This document shows, in pieces, positions 18,351-26,493 of a stretch of DNA of 64,000 nucleotides. The notes under the pieces are model-generated. The model saw nothing but the letters and a program-made list of their open reading frames with translations. It was not told where the DNA came from and made no database searches. Source of the stretch: Streptomyces sp. HUAS 15-9 (GTDB lineage: Bacteria; Actinomycetota; Actinomycetes; Streptomycetales; Streptomycetaceae); NCBI RefSeq assembly GCF_025642155.1, contig NZ_CP106798.1, forward strand, positions 7,006,001 to 7,070,000, written 5' to 3'. Made by a program: the position numbers and the translations under genes. The number at the start of each line of letters is the position of its first letter. Within the stretch, counting starts at the first letter, position 1.

Positions 18351-20306
18351 ATGACCACCACGGAAGCCGTGGGTTACGGCGCCGCGGACGCCCAGCGCCT
18401 GCGGCTCATGGAGGTCTGCCGGCAACTCGGGAGCATCGCCGGGCAGATCGGCAACAGCGGGGCGGAATCCGTTGTGACCGCGCTGCTCGAACGGATGGAC
18501 AGCGATGCCTTCCACGTGATGGTGGTCGGCGACTTCAACCGCGGCAAGTCCACCTTCGTCAACGCCCTCCTGGGCGCCCAGGTGCTGCCGGTCAAGGCGA
18601 CGCCCGCCACCGCCGTCATCACCGAGGTCAAGTTCGGCGACCCCCCGGCCGCCCGGCTGTGGCGGGAGGACGCCGCGGAACCCGAGACCGTCCACCCCGA
18701 GGACCTCATCTCCCTGATCACCGTCAACAGCAAGGAACGCGACCAGCGCAACCCCTTCGTCAGGGCCGAGGTCATCTGGCCACTGGAGCTGTGCCGCCAC
18801 AACGTGGTGCTCATCGACTCACCCGGCCTCAACGAGCACGCCAACCGCGACGAGATCACCCTCACCCACCTGCGCAAGGCCGACGCGGTGATCTTCCTCC
18901 AGCACGCGATCGCCCCCATGAGCATCAGCGAGTCGCAGTTCCTCACGTCCTACCTGGACGCACACGACCCCTTCTTCGTCTTCACCTACTTCGACGCCAT
19001 CGAGGACACCGAGCGGGACGACGTGGTCGCCGGGGCGCGCCAGCGCATCGTCGGACTGCGCGGCGAGGACCGGGACGAGAACCGCTTCCACTTCGTCGAC
19101 GCCAAGACCGCTTTGCGCGCCCGGATCGCAGGCGACGCCACCGGCTACCAGAACTCCGGTGTGGCCGACCTGGAACACGCCCTGGAACGCTATCTGGTGA
19201 CGGACCGTCACAAGGTCAAGCTGCTTGCTCCGGCCCGTGCCCTGCGCGGCCTCGCGCGCGAGCTCGACCGCAACATCCCGCACGAACTCGCCCTGCTCGA
19301 CACGAAGTCCGCCGACCTGGAACGACGCTGGGAAGCCGCCCAGCAGCCGCTGCGCGACCTGGAGGTACAGGCCCGGCAGATCTCGCTGGACATCCGCAAC
19401 CAGACCCGGATGCTCCAGGACCGGGTGGAAGCCCTGCTCGGCGGCTACCTCGCGTCCGTGGCGGACGAGGCTCCGGCGATCGCGGCTGAGGTCCCCCTGA
19501 CGACCAGGATCGGCATGAATCCGCTGAAGGTTCCGGAGCGGGCCGAACAGGTCACCCAGGAGATCGCCGCAGGCACCGCCAGGCTCATCGAGCAGAAGGT
19601 GGCGGACTGGGTGAGCGGTTCGCTGGAGCCGGTGATCCACCAGGACCTGGAGAAGCTCGCCGAGCGGATGAACGCTCAGCTGAACTCCTTCGAGGCCCGC
19701 CTGGACGAGCTGCGGATCAGCCTCACCGGGGTACGGGACGCCGGGCGCGCCGGGGAGCGCGAGGAGGAACAGCCGCTCACCAGGTTCCTTTCGGGGGCGG
19801 CCGGCTTCGTCCTCGGCGGAGTCGCGGGCGGCATGGTCGGTGCCCGGTTCGGAGCCAAGGAGGCGCTGCGCACCCTGCCGATCACGCTGGCGATCGCCAT
19901 GGCCTGGATGTTCACCCCGTTCGGAATCCCGACCCTGATCGGCAGCCTGCTCGTCCATGGATTCATCAAGAGCAAGGAGGCCGGCGGCCGGCTGGAGAAC
20001 AGGATGCGGGAGGCGGTCGGCCGCGAGATGGCCACCCAGATCAGGCTGGCCGCGCCCAAGCAGGCCCGCGAGGCGGCCCAGGCATTCGCCACCACGACGA
20101 TGGAACCCATCGCCCGTGACGTGACCTCGGGGCTCTCCGCCCGGACCGGTGAACTGACCCGCAGCGTGGAGTCGGCACGGGAGGCGCGTCAGCAGGGCGA
20201 GGAGGCCGTCGAGGAACGCCGCGCCGAACTGAACCGGCTGGACGCACTGCTCCGCAAAGCCGGTGACGACCTCGGCGACCTGGCCGACGAACTGGCGTTG
20301 CTCTGA
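18351..20306 (+). CDS. dynamin-like GTPase 3
   Basis: A 651-residue dynamin-like protein. G1 is GDFNRGKST (60-68), the switch I Thr lies in KATPATAVIT, and G3 is DSPGLNEH; in place of TKxD it has TYFD. Two hydrophobic segments (about residues 478-535: GFVLGGVAGGMVGARFG and TLAIAMAWMFTPFGIPTLIG) form the likely membrane paddle. The C-terminus is a coiled coil. ATG 18351 is preferred since AAGGAGAG lies ten bases upstream; an ATG at 18330 overlaps the previous stop. Its TGA overlaps the cyclase ATG (TGATG at 20304-20308), so the two are translationally coupled. Confidence 0.85.
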   Translation: MTTTEAVGYGAADAQRLRLMEVCRQLGSIAGQIGNSGAESVVTALLERMDSDAFHVMVVGDFNRGKSTFVNALLGAQVLPVKATPATAVITEVKFGDPPAARLWREDAAEPETVHPEDLISLITVNSKERDQRNPFVRAEVIWPLELCRHNVVLIDSPGLNEHANRDEITLTHLRKADAVIFLQHAIAPMSISESQFLTSYLDAHDPFFVFTYFDAIEDTERDDVVAGARQRIVGLRGEDRDENRFHFVDAKTALRARIAGDATGYQNSGVADLEHALERYLVTDRHKVKLLAPARALRGLARELDRNIPHELALLDTKSADLERRWEAAQQPLRDLEVQARQISLDIRNQTRMLQDRVEALLGGYLASVADEAPAIAAEVPLTTRIGMNPLKVPERAEQVTQEIAAGTARLIEQKVADWVSGSLEPVIHQDLEKLAERMNAQLNSFEARLDELRISLTGVRDAGRAGEREEEQPLTRFLSGAAGFVLGGVAGGMVGARFGAKEALRTLPITLAIAMAWMFTPFGIPTLIGSLLVHGFIKSKEAGGRLENRMREAVGREMATQIRLAAPKQAREAAQAFATTTMEPIARDVTSGLSARTGELTRSVESAREARQQGEEAVEERRAELNRLDALLRKAGDDLGDLADELALL

Positions 20307-21409
20307 TGGCCCGTTACCGCAGGCGTCTGTGCATGGCCGTGGACCTGCGCCAGTACAGCCGCCACGGCTACACCGAACAGGCCGACGCACAGGTCAGGCT
20401 CCGCCTCGTCGTCGAGCACGCGCTGCGCCGCGCCCGGGTCATGCGGGTCCGCACGCAGCAGCAACTGCAGGGCGACGGACGGTTGGTGGTCTTCCCGGCC
20501 CGCACCGACCTCGTACGGGCCGTCCCGGCACTGATCCTCGGGCTCCGGGACGGCCTGTACGAGGCGAACCGGGCGCCCGGGGCCTTCGGCCGGATGAGGA
20601 TGCGGGCGGCGCTCGGGCAGGGGTCCATATCCCGTGCCGACAGCGGCTATCTGGGCGACTGCGTGGTGCTGGTCAGCCGCCTGGTGGACTCCGACGGGCT
20701 GCGCGGCGCACTGGAAGGCAACGAGGACAGCGACCTGGCCCTCGCCGTGTCGAGCGAGCTCTACCGGGACGTGATCGTGCAGCAGTCCCACGGGCTGCCC
20801 GCCGCCGACTTCCGGCGGTCCGAAGTGGTCACCGAGAAGAAGGACTTCGCCACCGACGCCTGGCTGTACGTACCGAGGTCCGCGCCCGCCAGGGACACCA
20901 GTCAGGAGCCGGTGATCTGGGGGCACTCGCCGGGGCGCGCGGCCATGCGGGAGTTCGTGGTCCCGGCGCTGGCCGCCGCGCACCTCGCGGCCACCGTGGT
21001 CTCGCACACCCGGACGCTGCGGGAGTGGGCGCTGCCGGAGTCCGGTGCCGGTACGGGCTGCCGGGACGACGACTTCGACGGACCGGACCACACGGGTCCG
21101 TACGGCGCCCACCACGCGGATGACGCGCATACGGACCCGTATCACCACGACGCGTACCACGACGACCCGCATCACCCGGATCCGCATCACCCGGATCCGC
21201 ATCACCCGGACCCGTATCACCACGACGCGTACCACGACGACCCGCATCACCCGGATCCGCATCACCCGGATCCGCATCACCCGGATCCGCGCCATCCGGA
21301 CCCGCATCACCCTGGCGGTCAGCACCCTCACCATGGCCCGGATCCGCATCACCACGATCCTGGCGACCACTTCCACCACCTCGACCACTTCCACCACGGC
21401 GGGCACTGA
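20306..21409 (+). CDS. class III nucleotidyl cyclase-like protein with a His-rich repeat tail
   Basis: Residues 5-190 follow the actinobacterial class III nucleotidyl cyclase pattern. Metal-binding aspartates are present in AVDLRQYSR (Asp13) and QLQGDGRLVVFP (Asp57). MRMRAALGQG matches the core strand before the substrate loop, then GYLGDCVVLVSRLVDSDGLR, SSELYRDVIV and a final strand DAWLYVP. A region of about 60 residues follows (GHSPGRAAMREFVVPALAAAHLAATVV). The last 100 residues are His, Asp and Pro, built of DPHHP and DPYHHDAYHD units. Cyclases of this type make cUMP or cCMP in Pycsar defence, or cAMP/cGMP elsewhere; the product here is unknown. The membrane protein gene starts three bases after its stop. 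Confidence 0.75.
   Translation: MARYRRRLCMAVDLRQYSRHGYTEQADAQVRLRLVVEHALRRARVMRVRTQQQLQGDGRLVVFPARTDLVRAVPALILGLRDGLYEANRAPGAFGRMRMRAALGQGSISRADSGYLGDCVVLVSRLVDSDGLRGALEGNEDSDLALAVSSELYRDVIVQQSHGLPAADFRRSEVVTEKKDFATDAWLYVPRSAPARDTSQEPVIWGHSPGRAAMREFVVPALAAAHLAATVVSHTRTLREWALPESGAGTGCRDDDFDGPDHTGPYGAHHADDAHTDPYHHDAYHDDPHHPDPHHPDPHHPDPYHHDAYHDDPHHPDPHHPDPHHPDPRHPDPHHPGGQHPHHGPDPHHHDPGDHFHHLDHFHHGGH
21134..21283 (+). repeat. in-frame 75-bp tandem repeat (His/Asp/Pro)
   Basis: Two 75-bp units start at 21134 and 21209, each encoding 25 residues (DPYHHDAYHD followed by three DPHHP-type pentads). A 15-bp repeat (GATCCGCATCACCCG) is nested inside and continues past the second unit. All unit lengths are multiples of three, so copy-number changes keep the frame. 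Confidence 0.9.
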
Positions 21410-21412
21410 GTC

Positions 21413-21901
21413 ATGGCCGAACACACCTCGGCAGCGGAGGAGTTGGCGGCGGCGGTCGCCGCGATGGCCTCATTCCAGCAGGTCACCCAACAGGCCGACG
21501 CCAAGGCCGGAACGATGGTCACCGTGCACGTCGGTCTCGCGGCCGTCGTCGCCACCAAGGTCGGCTCGATCGGTGCCCCGGTGCCGACCGAGCCGGTGGC
21601 CGTGCTCTTCTGGCTCGCCACCCTGGCGTATCTGCTCGGCTTCACCGTGTCGGGATACCTGCTGGTCCAGGTGATCCGCCCGCGCACGGGGCGGCACTCG
21701 GCACCGAACCGGTTCTCACTGGACGTCGCCGACCACGCCGGTGTGGGCGGCGATCGGCTTGCGGCCCAGGCCTGGGCGACGGCGGACGCCATCGCGCGGA
21801 TCGCCTCGCTCAAGAACCGCTACACGGCCCGCGCGGTCTACTGGGTCGCCGGGATGGTCGTGGCGGCGGCCGTATGGCTGGTGCTGGCCGGGGCGACGTG
21901 A
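21413..21901 (+). CDS. small membrane protein, PycTM-like (Pycsar effector type)
   Basis: A 162-residue protein. An N-terminal amphipathic helix leads into QQADAKAGTMVTVHVGLAAVV (about residues 26-46): the ADxKA motif followed by a membrane helix is the mark of PycTM effectors. A second helix lies at 62-88 (AVLFWLATLAYLLGFTVSGY), then a soluble segment and a C-terminal helix at 142-161. In Pycsar systems, PycTM proteins bind cUMP or cCMP from the neighbouring cyclase and damage the cell membrane on phage infection. The gene starts three bases after the cyclase stop. The identification rests on motif and context and is not certain. Confidence 0.65.
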   Translation: MAEHTSAAEELAAAVAAMASFQQVTQQADAKAGTMVTVHVGLAAVVATKVGSIGAPVPTEPVAVLFWLATLAYLLGFTVSGYLLVQVIRPRTGRHSAPNRFSLDVADHAGVGGDRLAAQAWATADAIARIASLKNRYTARAVYWVAGMVVAAAVWLVLAGAT

Positions 21902-21917
21902 GGAGCGGCGCGGCGGC

Positions 21918-22640
21918 TCAGTCCGTACCGGCGATCCGGCTGAGTTCGGGGACGTCCCGGACCAGGATCCGCCGGTACCCGGTCTCGATGATCCGGTGCT
22001 CGCGCAGCATGCGTAACACCCGGTGGACGCTCGGTTCGGAGGCCCCGACCAGCGCCGCCAGCTCCGGTTGGGTGAGCGACACCCCGATCGAGACCCCGGC
22101 CTCGCAGGCCCGGCCGTACACCCGGGTCAGCTCACCCAGTACCCGGGCCACCCGGGTGCTCACCGGACAACCCCCGAACTCCTGTCTCCTCCGGGTTGCC
22201 CAGCGCAGCTTGCCCGCCACCGCGCGCATCACCGCCTGGGCGGCGTCGTCGTGCCGCGCGAGAGCCGCGAGGAACTCCTGCCGGGTGATCGTCTTCGCCG
22301 TCCCCGCTCCGGCCGCCACGACCGTGGCAACGCGTGGCTGCGCGTCGAAGCAGGCCAGTTCGCCGACGATGTCACCACCGGCCCGGACCGCCATCAGCGC
22401 CTCCCGGTCGTCCTCCGTCGTGGCCAGCACCTTGAACCAGCCGCTCAGCAGCAGGAAGACGTGCGAGCCGTACTCGCCCTCGCGCAGCAGTCGTTCACCG
22501 CCCTCGAAGCGCACCGGCCGCCCGAGTCCGATCAGCTGGTTGCGCGTCTCCCCGCAGAGTCCACCCAGCAGGCTGGCCTCCGGCCAGCGGCTTTCCACCG
22601 GCCGCGGAGCGGGCCCGGTGCGCGCAGCGGTTGATGTCAT
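21918..22640 (-). CDS. Crp/Fnr family transcriptional regulator
   Basis: A 240-residue regulator with an N-terminal cNMP-binding fold (GEYGSHVFLLLSGWFKVLA, GGDIVGELACF) and a C-terminal Crp-type winged helix (LTQPELAALVGASEPSVHRVLRMLREH). The phosphate-binding cassette is partly kept: GELAC is present, but the usual RxA/RSA arginine is represented by QPRVATVVA, so ligand preference is unclear. It converges on the cyclase operon, its stop 16 bases from the PycTM-like stop. Being next to a cyclase, it could sense that nucleotide, but this is inference. It lies downstream of the helicase on the same strand. Confidence 0.85.
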   Translation of the reverse strand: MTSTAARTGPAPRPVESRWPEASLLGGLCGETRNQLIGLGRPVRFEGGERLLREGEYGSHVFLLLSGWFKVLATTEDDREALMAVRAGGDIVGELACFDAQPRVATVVAAGAGTAKTITRQEFLAALARHDDAAQAVMRAVAGKLRWATRRRQEFGGCPVSTRVARVLGELTRVYGRACEAGVSIGVSLTQPELAALVGASEPSVHRVLRMLREHRIIETGYRRILVRDVPELSRIAGTD

Positions 22641-22813
22641 GACTGGGCCCTTCGCATCGCCGTTCGTTTTTGGCCAAGATGCCGCCTGTCACGCATTGTG
22701 TCCCCGACTTCCGTGCTGCGCCCAGAAGTTGGGTGTTTTGGTGTGACTTTTCGGTCGGGGCCGCTTGCCCCGCACATGATGTGGTACCGGGGTACGTGGC
22801 GCCTGATGCCGCG

Positions 22814-24522
22814 CTAGGTGGCCGACGTGCGGCGGCCGCCTCGGCGGTCGGAGCCACGGCCGCCGGAGGCACGGCCGCCGCTGCCGGCAGCGCCACCCGT
22901 GGCTCGCATGCGGCCGCCGCTCGTCGGCGGGATCCGCGGGCGTCCTTGCCGGATGCGGTGCCGGTCGCCGCACCGGCCGCGCCACGGCGGTCGGCACCGC
23001 GCCCGCCCGCGCCGACGGCACCACCCTTGGCCCCCTTGGCCCCGGCCGTTCCCGCACGGAGGGCAGAGCCGCGGCCGCTGCTTGCGGAGGTGTCACTCCT
23101 GGTGGCCGCACCTGTCGTCGCCCCGGGCCCGTCGCCGCTTCGGCGTCGGCGGCCGGACCGCCTGCCGCGCTCGGTGCCGCCCGTCTTCCGGTCCGGGCGG
23201 GACGTCGTCGGTGTCGTCGGCTGGGGGACCTCGATGGTGACGGGCACGCCCGAAGGCTCGCGGGCGCCGGTGAGGGTGACCAGTTCCGGGTCGCCCGACC
23301 TGACGCGGGCCGTTCGGGGGCGGATACCCGCGTCCGACATGAGCCGGGTGACGTCCTGCTTCTGGTCGGGCAGGACCAGCGTGACCACGCTGCCCGAGCC
23401 GCCGGCGCGGGCCGTGCGGCCGCCCCGGTGGAGGTAGTCCTTGTGGTCGTTGGGGGGATCGACGTTGACGACGAGGTCGAGGTCGTCGATGTGTATGCCC
23501 CGGGCCGCGACGTTCGTCGCCACCAGTGTGGTGACCTGGCCGTTCTTGAACTGTTCCAGGGTTCGGGTCCGCTGCGGCTGGGAGCGGCCTCCGTGCAGTG
23601 CCGCCGCGCGGACACCGACGGACAGGAGCCGCTTGGCGAGCCGGTCGGCGGACCTCTTGGTGTCGAGGAAGAGGATGACCCGGCCGTCACGGGCCGCGAT
23701 GCGCGTGGTGACGGCCTTCTTGTCGGTCTCGTCCAGGACGTGGAGCACATGGTGCTCCATGGTGGTCACCGCCCCCGCGGACGGGTCCACGGAGTGCACC
23801 ACGGGGTCGGTCAGGAACCGCTGCACCAGGCGGTCGATATTGGCGTCGAGGGTGGCCGAGAAGAGCAGGCGCTGTCCGTCGGGCCGTACTTGCTGGATCA
23901 GCCTGGTGATCTGCGGCAGGAAACCCATGTCGGTCATCTGGTCGGCTTCGTCCAGCACCGTGATGCGTACGCTGTCGAGTACGCAGTCCCCTTGTTCCAC
24001 GAGGTCGTTGAGTCTGCCGGGAGTCGCCACGACCACCTCGGCGCCGCGCCGGAGCGCATTGGCCTGCCTGGTGATGGACAGTCCGCCGACCACGGTGGCC
24101 AGCCGGAGGTTCACCGCCGTCGCGTAGGGGGTCAGCGCGTCCGCCACCTGCTGGGCGAGTTCCCGGGTGGGCACCAGCACGAGGGCGAGGGGTGCCTTGG
24201 GCTGCGCGCGCAGTCCGGCTGTGCGGGCCAGCAGCGCCAGCCCGAACGCGAGGGTCTTGCCGGAGCCGGTGCGTCCCCGCCCCAGCAGGTCACGGCCGGC
24301 GAGCGAATTGGGCAGCGTGGCGGCCTGGATGGGGAAGGGGGTGGTGACGCCTTGCGCGGTGAGGGTCTTCAGCAGCCCCGCGGGCATGTCCAGACCGGCG
24401 AAGTCCTCGACGGCGGGAAGCGCGGGTGTCGTGCTTTCCGGCAGCCGGAATTCCCTTGGCGACGACGCGGACGGTGGGGGTGACGAGGCGCGCCGGTTCG
24501 ACTTCTGGGGCCTGCGGGACAT
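22814..24522 (-). CDS. DEAD-box RNA helicase with a probable frameshift in its C-terminal tail
   Basis: An ATP-dependent RNA helicase. Motifs in order: Q motif (TPFPIQAATLP), I GRTGSGKT, Ia PTRELAQQ, GG, TPGR, II DEAD, III SAT, IV ILFLDTKR, V ATNVAARGIH, VI HRGGRTARAG. The tail after about residue 390 is Arg/Gly/Ala-rich. The frame used by the catalytic core runs on to 22495, deep inside the downstream regulator gene. A different frame continues with GGR repeats typical of such tails (SGGRASGGRGSDRRGGRRTSAT) and stops at 22814. A one-base indel around 22930 would explain this; sequencing error in the GC-rich tract is possible. The start is ATG 24522, after AAGG. Confidence 0.8.
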
Positions 24523-24554
24523 GCGGTTCTCTGCCTTCCTGGAAACAGCACAAA

Positions 24555-24587
24555 CCGGGGTCCGCACCATGACGGTGCGGACCCCGG
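24555..24587. terminator. strong hairpin after cspA
   Basis: CCGGGGTCCGCACC (24555-24568) and GGTGCGGACCCCGG (24574-24587) form a perfect 14-bp stem with a five-base loop. It lies between the cold-shock gene and the helicase gene, which run in the same direction, so it should end most cspA transcripts and limit readthrough into the helicase. Confidence 0.8.
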
Positions 24588-24609
24588 TGAGCGGATACGC
24601 GTCCGGCGA

Positions 24610-24813
24610 TCAGGCGGGGACGATGTTCTCCGCCTGCGGGCCCTTCTGGCCCTGCGTGACGTCGAAGGAGACCCGCTGGCCCTCCTGGAGCTCACGGAAG
24701 CCCTGCGTCGCGATGTTCGAGTAGTGGGCGAAGACGTCGGGGCCGCCGCCGTCCTGCGCGATGAAGCCGAAACCCTTTTCAGAGTTGAACCACTTCACGG
24801 TTCCCTGTGCCAT
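24610..24813 (-). CDS. cold-shock protein (CspA family)
   Basis: A 67-residue single CSD-fold RNA chaperone: [18 protein letters not shown] holds RNP1 and DVFAHYSNI holds RNP2. It binds single-stranded nucleic acid and melts RNA structure. ATG 24813 follows AAGGAG by seven bases. The upstream region is AT-rich for this genome, as is common for csp leaders. An RNA helicase gene lies downstream on the same strand; both act on RNA structure, which may explain their adjacency. Confidence 0.95.
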   Translation of the reverse strand: MAQGTVKWFNSEKGFGFIAQDGGGPDVFAHYSNIATQGFRELQEGQRVSFDVTQGQKGPQAENIVPA

Positions 24814-25123
24814 GACTTTCTCCTTCTGTAGGCAGAGGCCCCATCCGGAGATGCCGGAAAACAAATAATGCGCCCGATGGATAAACATTCCCGTCAGGCG
24901 CACATAGGTTCATGGGTACCACAACTGCAACGCGAAAACCGTAGCACAGCTCATCGGCCCGCGCGGGAACATCAAGGCGTGCGCCGGGGCGCGAGGACGC
25001 CAGGTCGGCGCCGGGTCGGAAATCGGTGGCACTCGGGTGCGTGCCGCTCTAGGGTGAGGGCTGATTCGCACGGCGGCCGCTGGCCGCCGCCGTCGGCCGG
25101 GTGAGGAACGGGAGGTGTGACCG
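24814..25123. other. intergenic: cspA leader and divergent promoter region
   Basis: About 310 bases. The first 100 bases (up to about 24915) are AT-rich and should carry the cspA promoter and untranslated leader. The rest is ordinary GC-rich DNA leading to a small frame at 25124. I see no other gene. Confidence 0.5.
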
Positions 25124-25195
25124 ATGGCTGTCTCTGTGATGGGCGCTGCCCGCAACCAGAAGATCATCCACTCCACCTCCGTGGCCTCCGGCTGA
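25124..25195 (+). CDS. possible 23-residue small protein or leader peptide
   Basis: An ATG with a strong GGGAGG nine bases upstream opens a 23-codon frame (MAVSVMGAARNQKIIHSTSV, then ASG, stop TGA). It lies 57 bases before rsgA on the same strand. The good ribosome site and lack of other features suggest it is translated. It could be a leader peptide or a small protein. It is not recognised; conservation in relatives would decide. Confidence 0.4.
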   Translation: MAVSVMGAARNQKIIHSTSVASG

Positions 25196-25252
25196 CCTTT
25201 CTCTCGGCGCACACTCGCGCGGAGCCGGGGCCGCCCTTGTGAAGGGTTTCCC

Positions 25253-26344
25253 TTGACTTTCAGCAACGCTTTCTCCGCTCTCGCTCCCTACGGCTGGGAC
25301 GAGGCATGGGCGCAGCAGTTCGCCCCGTACGACTCCGAAGGACTGCTGCCCGGGCGGGTCGTCCGCGTCGACCGCGGGCAGTGCGACGTCGTCACCGCAG
25401 GCGGTGTCGTACGGGCGGACACCGCCTTCGTCACCCCGCACGACCCCCTGCGGGTCGTGTGCACCGGTGACTGGGTCGCCGTCGAGCCCGGCGGCAACCC
25501 GCGCTATGTACGGACGTGTCTGCCGCGCCGTACCGCCTTCGTGCGCTCCACCTCCTCCAAGCGGTCCGAGGGGCAGATCCTCGCCGCCAACGTCGACCAC
25601 GCGATCGTCGCCGTGTCGCTCGCCGTCGAACTCGACCTCGGCCGCATCGAACGGTTCCTGGCCCTGGCCTGGGAGTCGGGGGCGCAGCCCGTGGTCGTGC
25701 TCACCAAGGCCGACCTCGTGCCGGACGCGGTGGCCCTGTCGTACCTCGTCCAGGACGTGGAGACGACCGCGCCCGGTGTGCCGGTGCTGACCGTCAGCGC
25801 TCTGTACGGCGAGCGGCTCGACGTCCTCGTGGCACTCGCCGCCGGGGGTACCTCCGTGCTGCTCGGGCAGTCCGGCGCGGGCAAGTCGACCCTCGCCAAC
25901 GCGCTGGTCGGACAGGACGTGATGGACGTCCGGGCCATCCGGGACATGGACGGCAAGGGGCGGCACACGACCACCACACGCAATCTGCTCGCCCTGCCCG
26001 GCGGAGGTGTGCTGATCGACACCCCCGGGCTGCGGGGCGTCGGGCTCTGGGACGCCGGGAGCGGGGTCGGGCAGGTCTTCTCCGAGATCGAGGAGCTGGC
26101 ACAGCGCTGCCGGTTCCACGACTGCGCCCATGAGTCGGAGCCGGGGTGCGCGGTGCTGGCCGCCGTCGACGCCGGGGAACTGCCGCAGCGGCGGCTGGAG
26201 AGCTACCACAAGCTCATGCGGGAGAACCAGTGGATCGTGGCCAAGACCGATGCGCGGGTCCGTGCGGAGCTGCGGCGCGACTGGAAGCGGAAGGGGGCGG
26301 AGGGGAAGGCGGCGATGGAGCTGAAGCGGGGGCGCCGGCGGTAG
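25253..26344 (+). CDS. rsgA: small ribosomal subunit biogenesis GTPase RsgA
   Basis: A circularly permuted GTPase that checks late 30S subunit maturation. An N-terminal OB-like domain (LLPGRVVRVDRGQCDVV) is followed by motifs in permuted order: G4 TKAD (151-154), G5 SALYG, G1 GQSGAGKST (205-213), the G2 region KGRHTTT, and G3 DTPG. The C-terminal zinc knuckle is present (CRFHDCAHESEPGCAV). The C-terminus is Lys/Arg-rich, as usual. The start is TTG 25253 with GAAGGG eight bases before. Its length of 363 residues fits actinobacterial members. Confidence 0.92.
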   Translation: MTFSNAFSALAPYGWDEAWAQQFAPYDSEGLLPGRVVRVDRGQCDVVTAGGVVRADTAFVTPHDPLRVVCTGDWVAVEPGGNPRYVRTCLPRRTAFVRSTSSKRSEGQILAANVDHAIVAVSLAVELDLGRIERFLALAWESGAQPVVVLTKADLVPDAVALSYLVQDVETTAPGVPVLTVSALYGERLDVLVALAAGGTSVLLGQSGAGKSTLANALVGQDVMDVRAIRDMDGKGRHTTTTRNLLALPGGGVLIDTPGLRGVGLWDAGSGVGQVFSEIEELAQRCRFHDCAHESEPGCAVLAAVDAGELPQRRLESYHKLMRENQWIVAKTDARVRAELRRDWKRKGAEGKAAMELKRGRRR

Positions 26345-26350
26345 ACACCC

Positions 26351-26391
26351 GGTGACGGTGACGGTGACGGTGACAGTGCCGGTGACAGTGC
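26351..26391 (+). repeat. hexanucleotide repeat GGTGAC/AGTGCC
   Basis: Four GGTGAC copies (26351-26374) are followed by AGTGCC, GGTGAC and AGTG just after the rsgA stop. They are non-coding and probably arose by slippage. Confidence 0.7.
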
Positions 26392-26493
26392 GGCCGTCGC
26401 CCGACGGGCCGACCGGTGTCGGCCGGACCCGCCAGGTGCGTGTCCGATATCCGCCAGTCGGGCCCGGTGTCCATCGCTCACACTGGAAGCGTG

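Noticed and set aside
21134..21283. Regular repeats suggesting a CRISPR array
   Set aside because: The units are in frame inside a coding region, have no unique spacers, and encode His/Asp/Pro motifs.
26351..26391. GGTGAC repeat considered as a terminator or regulator array
   Set aside because: It forms no stable hairpin and has no symmetry; simple slippage repeat is sufficient.
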